From NCBI GenBank assembly GCA_043814035.1, contig JBDRKJ010000008.1, forward strand, positions 51,783 to 115,782: a stretch of DNA of 64,000 bases. Reading direction: 5' to 3'. Origin of the DNA: Peribacter sp043814035. GTDB taxonomy: Bacteria; Patescibacteriota; Gracilibacteria; Peribacterales; Peribacteraceae. Below are positions 59,123 through 64,000 of the stretch, piece after piece (positions within the stretch are counted from its first letter, which is position 1; each line of letters starts with the position of its first letter). Under the pieces are notes generated by a model. The model did no database searches and was not told where the DNA came from. It was given only the letters and a program-made list of their open reading frames with translations. Position numbers and translations under genes: made by a program.

Positions 59123-59162
59123 CGCGGGGTGGAGTCCCGCATGTGCGGGAGTAGCTTGTGAG
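59123..59162 (+). pseudogene. Truncated tRNA-fMet 5' half, copy C, with D-loop palindrome
   Basis: CGCGGGGTGGAG (59123-59134), palindrome TCCCGCATGTGCGGGA (59135-59150), then GTAGCTTGTGAG (59151-59162), ending 19 bp before the intact tRNA-fMet. The upstream flank GGCAGAATTCCTATCGTTCG is shared with copy A (GGCAGAATGCCTCTACGTTCG). Confidence 0.8.
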
Positions 59163-59180
59163 GTGCTCTTTACATCTTCG

Positions 59181-59258
<78 letters not shown>

Positions 59259-59381
59259 TTCGACTCGTCTCGCACGTGCGGGACTCGCTCATGGTAAGCC
59301 AGCCTCTCGGAGCATATGTGTGTACGAATGGGAGTCTTTTCCGAGTAGGCGAGAAAAATAGTCCCGTCTATCTCTCACGAA

Positions 59382-59804
59382 TTACAGTGCCCGCTTCAGT
59401 TCCTCGATGCGGTCACGATGGAAGAAGTAGAGCTTCCAGTGTTCCATGATGGGCATCTGCCGCAGGAGCTCTGAGTACGCTGCTTCGCGTTCCTCTTCGT
59501 AGGAACCTTGTTCGGTTTCTGTCATGTCCAAGGGGCGCTGCTGCTCGGTGATAATGAGCACTTTCTCGCCGGGTTTGACCAGGCTCAAGTTCTCTTTGGC
59601 GTACTTGTCTTTGAACTGTGTCGAGCGGTAATAGTCCAGTTCCTTGTAGCCACCTGCGATGCGCAGACGTAACGCGGTGTTCTGTCCACGGATATCTTCC
59701 AGAGTCTGTTCGAAGAGAACATTGCGGTAAAACGAGAGTGCCAGCCCGAATGCCATGAATCCTACAACCGTGAGACCCACGATAATCGTGAGCTGTTTGC
59801 TCAT
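59382..59804 (-). CDS. Septum formation initiator family protein (FtsB/DivIC-like)
   Basis: 140 aa from ATG 59804. One N-terminal transmembrane helix (about residues 5-24) followed by a coiled coil (LFEQTLEDIRGQNTALRLRIAGGYKELDYYRSTQFKDKYAKENLSLVKPGEKVLII); the 'Y.....f...yA.e.l.lv.pgE..l' signature is that of FtsB/DivIC. It would act in the divisome with FtsA/FtsZ. An upstream GTG at 59828 or a start near 59903 is possible, the latter overlapping murC. Divergent from murC. Confidence 0.82.
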   Translation of the reverse strand: MSKQLTIIVGLTVVGFMAFGLALSFYRNVLFEQTLEDIRGQNTALRLRIAGGYKELDYYRSTQFKDKYAKENLSLVKPGEKVLIITEQQRPLDMTETEQGSYEEEREAAYSELLRQMPIMEHWKLYFFHRDRIEELKRAL

Positions 59805-59871
59805 TGGTTCAATATGTTGATACGCCACGGATTCATAGCTTACCTGCTCGAGGTTTTCTACACTATTGCCT

Positions 59872-61179
59872 GTGAAGATATTCTGCAGTGGCATCGGCGG
59901 CATGGGTCTCTCGGCGTACGCGGCATACCGCGCGAGTCAGGGACATCATGTGCTCGGCAGTGATCAGGCGGATTCTGACATCGTGCGTGACCTTAAGGAG
60001 CAGGGGATTGAAGTCGTGCTCTCACAAGACGGATCACACGTGCCCGAGGATTGCGATCTCTTCGTCTACTCCGAGGCGATTCCTGCGCAGAGCCCTGAGC
60101 GCATGCGTGCTGCTGCCCTCTCGATTCCGCAGCAGTCGTACTTTCAGGCACTGGGAGAGCTCACCCGTCCGAACGGGTCGTCCGGGCGGGCCCGCGAGTT
60201 CCGTGTCATTGCCGTCGCCGGCACGCACGGCAAATCCTCCACGACCGTGATGGCTGCACGCGTTCTCATCGATGCGGGGCTGGATCCTAGTGTGATTGTG
60301 GGAACGAAAGCGCACGAATTGCAGGGTCGCAACTGGCGCAAGGGTGCAAGCGATCTTTTCATCGTAGAGGCGTGCGAGTATCGCCGATCCTTTCACTCTC
60401 TCTCGCCAGCCATCGTTCTGCTCACGAATGCTGATGGCGATCATTTTGACTACTACCAATCACCGCAAGATTACGCGCAGGCATTCACAGATTTTCTCAA
60501 GCGGCTTCCTCCTGATGGTTCCATCATTACCCACGGCAACGATCCTGTGTGCGTGGCGGTTGCCGAACAGAGCAATCGAAAGATAACCGATGCTGATGCA
60601 CTCCCGTTGCCGGTGCTGGCGGTTGCCGGGGTGCATATGCAGCAGAATGCACAACTTGTCCTCGCACTCGCGGAGCAACTTGGTGTAAGCCGAGAGCAGG
60701 CGCTCTCTTCTCTCGCGGGCTATGCCGGGTGTTGGCGTCGTATGGAAGTGAAGGGCGAGACGAAGCAGGGTGTGACGGTGATCGACGACTACGGCCACCA
60801 TCCCACAGAAATTCGGGCGACCGTTGCTGCACTGCGCGAAGCGTATTCCGGCAGACGCCTTGTCATTGCCTTTCAACCCCACACGCATGACCGCACACGT
60901 AAGCTCTACGATGCATTTACCAAGGCGTTTGCCGGTGCTGACTTGGTTATCATCCCGAACATCTACGATGCACGGCCTGATCGTGAGCAGGGTGCGGTCG
61001 ACGTCGCTGCGTTCGTAGCGGATCTTCAGCAGGGGAGTCACGTGCAGGCCATGAACGGGCATTCACTGACTGAAACGCAACGCCTGCTTACAGAGCAGGT
61101 GCTTCAACCCAAGGATGTGTTACTCGTGCTCGGTGCGGGCGATGTGACAGAGCTGGCAGCACATGTCTTGTGTGCGTAG
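59872..61179 (+). CDS. murC: UDP-N-acetylmuramate-L-alanine ligase
   Basis: 435 aa. N-terminal Rossmann part IFCSGIGGMGLSAYAAYRASQGHHVLGSD, ATP loop VAGTHGKSSTTVMAA, central DGDHFDYY and the C-terminal VIDDYGHHPTEIRATVAALR (MurC-specific) are clear. It adds L-Ala to UDP-MurNAc, the first peptide step of peptidoglycan. GTG 59872 is preceded by TACACT (59859-59864), 7 nt upstream. An in-frame palindrome ACCCGT-CCGA-ACGGGT (60163-60178) inserts a short Gly/Arg/Ser-rich linker between the first two domains. Confidence 0.95.
   Translation: MKIFCSGIGGMGLSAYAAYRASQGHHVLGSDQADSDIVRDLKEQGIEVVLSQDGSHVPEDCDLFVYSEAIPAQSPERMRAAALSIPQQSYFQALGELTRPNGSSGRAREFRVIAVAGTHGKSSTTVMAARVLIDAGLDPSVIVGTKAHELQGRNWRKGASDLFIVEACEYRRSFHSLSPAIVLLTNADGDHFDYYQSPQDYAQAFTDFLKRLPPDGSIITHGNDPVCVAVAEQSNRKITDADALPLPVLAVAGVHMQQNAQLVLALAEQLGVSREQALSSLAGYAGCWRRMEVKGETKQGVTVIDDYGHHPTEIRATVAALREAYSGRRLVIAFQPHTHDRTRKLYDAFTKAFAGADLVIIPNIYDARPDREQGAVDVAAFVADLQQGSHVQAMNGHSLTETQRLLTEQVLQPKDVLLVLGAGDVTELAAHVLCA
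60163..60195 (+). repeat. Palindromic element in frame within murC
   Basis: ACCCGT (60163-60168), CCGA, ACGGGT (60173-60178), followed by CGTCCGGGCGGGCCCG. It encodes TRPNGSSGRARE in the linker before the ATP-binding domain. Same style as the element in the exonuclease gene (14041-14081). Confidence 0.5.
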
Positions 61180-61192
61180 GCTCTACTACACC

Positions 61193-62476
61193 TCACTGGT
61201 TGGGGTTGAACAACGGCGAATCCACGAAGTACAGCTCCATGGCAGCAGAGATCATCTTGGCCATGGCTGCCCGATTGATGGGATCAGCCGGGCCGAATAA
61301 TCCGGTGGGGTTCCCTTCGTCATCGGTGTAACCGGCAACCAGCTCGTGGCTGGCGGCTGTCTCAATACAGGATGCGTAGGGAATGGTGCGCGAAACATCG
61401 CGGAACATCGAACCTGTTGGCCACTCGCGCGGCACATTCAACACCTGCAAGAAGGTTGCCACGACTTCGGCGCGCGTTGCGGGTCGCAGGGGATCCACTG
61501 ATCGGTTAATGAAGACCAGCCAGTCATGCTGCTCCGCAGATGCGACGAACGGCGCGAACCATGCGCCTTTTGCCTGGATGTTCTCAGGTTCCGTATGGAT
61601 TCTCGTTTCATCGATACTCGCGAGGCGATGGACAATCTTTGCAAGCTCAGCCAACGTGACAGGATCTGATGGACCGAATTGTCCTGTAGGAACTCCTTTT
61701 GCATCACGATATCCAGACATCACCTTGGCACTGAGCACACGCCGTACCGCTGCCGTGAACCACTGACCGACGGGCACATCCTCGAAGATCACGGGCTTGC
61801 CATCGATGGTCGCTTTCACGAATTGACTGGCCCTCTCTTCATCCTGCTGTTGCTTGAGCTGTGGCAGATTATCGCATGCGATCTCTACCGAGAGGGTGAC
61901 ACGCCCCTCTTTGATGAGGCGTCCTGATTGGGGGCTGGGTGTGTTGCACCCTTCAATCGGATCGAAGGTTACGGAGTAGAGACCAATAGGCATGGGATCG
62001 TAATACCCAGGAGACACGCCGGTGTAGATGGCGTCATCGGGCCCGGAGAGGGTGTAGCCGAACCCGGGAGGAGAGGTATCGACACCTACTTTCCCTGAGA
62101 TGGCAAGGGTGTACTGGATCTTGAGATTTACGGTACTTCCCTCACTCAATTCAAATGCCGCCTGCGGTTTTTCGATAATCACCGTCTCGCCGTTGAGTGT
62201 GAGTGTGATATTCGCTGACATGCCAGAGGGCGGCATGACATTGAGCAGATACTTGCCTGTCAGTGTTGCTTCGTACGTGTGGGACGCAACATTCGTGAGC
62301 GTGTGTGTACCGTCGGGCTTGAGGAGTGCCCAGTCACCGAGCACAGAAAATCCTTCGGCGGGTTCCTGATCCACTGTGATCATGCCCACGCTCTGGGTTT
62401 GTACGGATGTTGGCAGCAGTGCGCATGCCATCATCATGATGAGAGAGAGTGAAAGGCGTTTGGTCGTCATAACCAT
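61193..62476 (-). CDS. Secreted surface protein with SLH domains
   Basis: 427 aa. Signal peptide (about residues 1-28, ending TSVQTQS), an N-terminal beta-rich module of about 190 residues shared with the LPXTG protein encoded just upstream (YLLNVMPPSG, FELSEGSTVNLKIQYTL, GPDDAIYTGVSPGYY, YSVTFDPIEGCNTPSP), then two to three S-layer homology repeats: DVPVGQWFTAAVRRVLSAKVMSGYRD...FGPSDPVTLAELAKIVHRL, WFAPFVASAEQHDW...DPLRPATRAEVVATFL and SCIETAASHELVAGYTD...FGPADPINRAAMAKMISAA. SLH repeats bind pyruvylated wall polymers, fitting the CsaB-like gene at 47495. Start tentative (ATG 62476 or 62470). Confidence 0.88.
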   Translation of the reverse strand: MVMTTKRLSLSLIMMMACALLPTSVQTQSVGMITVDQEPAEGFSVLGDWALLKPDGTHTLTNVASHTYEATLTGKYLLNVMPPSGMSANITLTLNGETVIIEKPQAAFELSEGSTVNLKIQYTLAISGKVGVDTSPPGFGYTLSGPDDAIYTGVSPGYYDPMPIGLYSVTFDPIEGCNTPSPQSGRLIKEGRVTLSVEIACDNLPQLKQQQDEERASQFVKATIDGKPVIFEDVPVGQWFTAAVRRVLSAKVMSGYRDAKGVPTGQFGPSDPVTLAELAKIVHRLASIDETRIHTEPENIQAKGAWFAPFVASAEQHDWLVFINRSVDPLRPATRAEVVATFLQVLNVPREWPTGSMFRDVSRTIPYASCIETAASHELVAGYTDDEGNPTGLFGPADPINRAAMAKMISAAMELYFVDSPLFNPNQ

Positions 62477-62560
62477 AAAGGGGGAACGCCCTAGTGTTAC
62501 GCATGGTGGCTCTTGGGCGCAATGGACCACAGGCCGCCTTTCTGGTGCACCGTTCGAATG

Positions 62561-62587
62561 AAAAAAGCACCCTGCGGTGCAGGGTGC
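62561..62587 (-). terminator. Terminator of the LPXTG protein gene
   Basis: GCACCCTGC (62567-62575), GGT, GCAGGGTGC (62579-62587): perfect 9-bp stem; on the minus strand it is followed by T6 (62566-62561). Located 28 bp after the stop at 62615. Confidence 0.9.
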
Positions 62588-62614
62588 TCTATGGTACGGA
62601 TGTCTGTGCCTGAC

Positions 62615-63763
62615 TTACGCCTGCTGTACAGCCAAGCGTTGCTGAATAGTCTTCTTGGCAATAAAGGCGGTGAACAGTGTGCTCAGGAGCAGGAAGAGGA
62701 CATCGGCCCTAAAGCCTGTCTCTGGCAGTTCTGTGATACCAACGGTCGTCGTGGTGACGAGTGGGATGCCACTGTTGCCCTCTGCAAGGTCGCTCGCCGA
62801 GACGCGTGCTGTAATGGTTGGCTTCTCTCCCTGTTTGAGGGATGTACTCAGCGCGAGGGGGACCGTGATACTCCAGGTCTTGCCGGAGTAGATCTGCGGC
62901 ACCTCCCAGAAGACGGTATCGCCGGTCAGCATGCCGAAGTGCGGCAACGGTGTGCTGAACTGTGCCTGGGCAGGATCGACCTGTGCCGAGACCACGACGT
63001 TATGCACCGTGCGTGCACCGGTGTTCTTGATGGTAATTGTGGTACGCACTGTGCTGCCGGCAAATGCCTCTGCCTGGTGTGCGGCCAGCCACATGCGGAC
63101 TGTACGACCTTCGTTGCTGTCGGGAACAGGTTCCTCTGTTGGTACGGGAGGCGGAGCAGGCGGAGTTACTACGCCGCAGGTGAACTTGCCTATGAACGTG
63201 AGTGAAGCATTGGCCTTGAGTGTTCGCTGAATCGGCGAAACTAAGTTGCAGTCCGCACGTCTGTGAAACGTGACACGATAGGCGCCCGGGGCCATTCCTG
63301 TGTAAGTGGCCGGCGTCACGCCCGCGTCGCGCAGATCGTTCGGTCCGAGGAGCTCGAACGAGGTACCCTCTGGGTCACTTTCCACGTTGATTGTTCCGTC
63401 GTATCGATACTTGATGGTGACGGTCACGGCATCGCCCTCTTCCACGGTGAACCGCACGTCGCGATCAACGGTGGCGAGGATATCGGTACCGTTCTTCTTG
63501 ACCGAGGTGGTCATCTTGGCGTTGGCGGGAGGTGAAATGTGTAGTAGGTAGGCGCCAACCTCTGCAATGGCCAGCACTTTACGATCCTGTTCGCGGATGG
63601 TTACTTGAGAGCCAATGGGGAAGGTGAGTGTGTAATCACCGAAGATCCCGATGGGGCTCTGCTGCATGATCGTCACCGTACCGGCTGCGAAGGCCGGAGT
63701 AGCGAAGAGCATGAGGAGCGCTGCGGAAGCACTTGTAATGGTGGTGCGCAGAGAGAATGTCAT
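62615..63763 (-). CDS. LPXTG-type cell-surface protein
   Basis: 382 aa. Signal peptide (about residues 1-26, ending TPAFAA), the same N-terminal module as the SLH neighbour (YLLHISPPA, FTVEEGDAVTVTIKYRYDG, GPNDLRDAGVTPATYTG, YRVTFHRRADCNLVSP), a Pro-rich linker (TPPAPPPVPTEEPVP), a DUF11-like beta domain (about 230-335: AGSTVRTTITIKNTGARTVHNVVVS), and a C-terminal sorting signal LPETGF with a hydrophobic stretch and a basic end (AKKTIQQRL). It needs a sortase, not encoded in this window. Start at ATG 63763 matches the signal peptide. Confidence 0.88.
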   Translation of the reverse strand: MTFSLRTTITSASAALLMLFATPAFAAGTVTIMQQSPIGIFGDYTLTFPIGSQVTIREQDRKVLAIAEVGAYLLHISPPANAKMTTSVKKNGTDILATVDRDVRFTVEEGDAVTVTIKYRYDGTINVESDPEGTSFELLGPNDLRDAGVTPATYTGMAPGAYRVTFHRRADCNLVSPIQRTLKANASLTFIGKFTCGVVTPPAPPPVPTEEPVPDSNEGRTVRMWLAAHQAEAFAGSTVRTTITIKNTGARTVHNVVVSAQVDPAQAQFSTPLPHFGMLTGDTVFWEVPQIYSGKTWSITVPLALSTSLKQGEKPTITARVSASDLAEGNSGIPLVTTTTVGITELPETGFRADVLFLLLSTLFTAFIAKKTIQQRLAVQQA

Positions 63764-63962
63764 AACGTATGGGGGAAAGAAGGCTCCTCTGTTACCGCGA
63801 AGGCGGAACATAAGGGGGGTATTAAACCAGTATTCATTATGTGTGTCAACTATTGTTCTTCCGGAATTCAGATCTGAAACGCATAGAGGATAAGGCTTCT
63901 GGAGGCATCACAACGAAGTACGGTATGAGGGAAAGGCTTCTAACTCTCTCACCCCATACCGC

Positions 63963-64000
63963 ATGGCTCACCTTACCCTTTCGCAGCGGGAGACGCTGTA
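63963..64000 (+). CDS. First codons of a probable IS30-type transposase (3' truncated by window)
   Basis: ATG 63963 opens a frame MAHLTLSQRETL that runs to the window edge. 'HLTL.QR..I' is the usual opening of the helix-turn-helix of IS30-family transposases. An imperfect inverted repeat CGGTATGAGGG / ACCCCATACCG (about 63921-63961) lies directly upstream and could be a terminal repeat or a hairpin. Only 12 residues are visible, so the call is weak. Confidence 0.35.
   Translation, partial: MAHLTLSQRETL

Overview
The window reads as a chromosome segment of a Candidate Phyla Radiation (Patescibacteria) bacterium. Peribacteria/Peregrinibacteria is the best guess, but this is inference from gene content and not a phylogeny. 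The support is: housekeeping genes scattered as short units, many small membrane proteins of unknown function, two very large lineage-specific proteins (1533 and 1575 aa), TrbC/VirB2-like and TrbL/VirB6-like secretion genes, a streamlined threonyl-tRNA synthetase, and peptidoglycan/division genes together with an LPXTG surface protein and an SLH protein. TGA is used as a normal stop (e.g. dnaA, lgt neighbourhood), so this is not a UGA-recoded Gracilibacteria-type genome. Most genes have fairly high GC; a few islands beside tRNA genes are clearly AT-rich.

Layout. 1-3.7 kb: end of an unknown gene, a DUF5652-like protein, a 500-bp structured non-coding stretch leading into a 51-aa peptide with the only strong Shine-Dalgarno I found, a CHAT/caspase-like protein and a convergent asparagine-synthase-like protein. 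3.8-8.8 kb: tRNA-Ile, PfkB-type kinase, prs, PRC-barrel protein, TrbC-like pilin, a CvpA-like membrane protein, truB. 8.8-10.7 kb: a dispersed hairpin repeat, a tRNA-Lys 5'-half remnant, tRNA-Lys and an AT-rich two-gene island. 10.7-17.4 kb: divergent Nramp-fold transporter, a stand-alone GT5 C-terminal domain, 5'-3' exonuclease, ftsA-ftsZ, dut. 17.4-24.5 kb: a 1533-aa protein with an HEKAH motif, a PH-like membrane protein, a frameshifted N-formylglutamate amidohydrolase, an AT-rich gene beside tRNA-Val. 24.5-31.8 kb: Nudix, ComF, rseP-dnaA (with two inverted DnaA boxes in their promoter), two small unknowns, thrS. 31.8-38.5 kb: two tandem EamA transporters, lgt and three membrane proteins, eno, tRNA-Pro. 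38.5-46 kb: an AT-rich unknown, DHH phosphoesterase, infB, and a TrbL/VirB6 operon. 46-56 kb: small-RNA candidate, HTH regulator, rplS, CsaB-like pyruvyltransferase, a three-gene unit with the 1575-aa protein, lepA. 56-64 kb: 2H phosphoesterase, methyltransferase, rpmA, a GIY-YIG nuclease embedded among truncated copies of tRNA-fMet, tRNA-fMet, FtsB-like, murC, the two surface proteins, and the first codons of a probable IS30-type transposase.

Three genome-scale signals stand out. (1) About 27 transcription-unit starts have a TAnnnT -10 box ending 6-9 nt before the start codon and no Shine-Dalgarno, i.e. leaderless mRNA looks like the default. (2) A GIY-YIG gene lies between three degenerate tRNA-fMet 5' halves, two of which have their D-loop replaced by a 16-bp palindrome that also occurs in a tRNA-Lys 5'-half copy; this looks like a tRNA-targeting mobile module. 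(3) A 115-170 bp double-hairpin repeat sits within 0-3 nt of the 3' ends of truB, dnaA and tRNA-Pro, with compensating stem changes between copies.

Functionally the window covers envelope construction (ftsA, ftsZ, FtsB-like, murC, lgt, CsaB-like, surface proteins), nucleotide handling (prs, PfkB, dut, NrnA-like, Nudix), translation (truB, thrS, infB, rplS, rpmA, lepA, five tRNAs) and replication initiation (dnaA). No rRNA genes or CRISPR arrays were seen.
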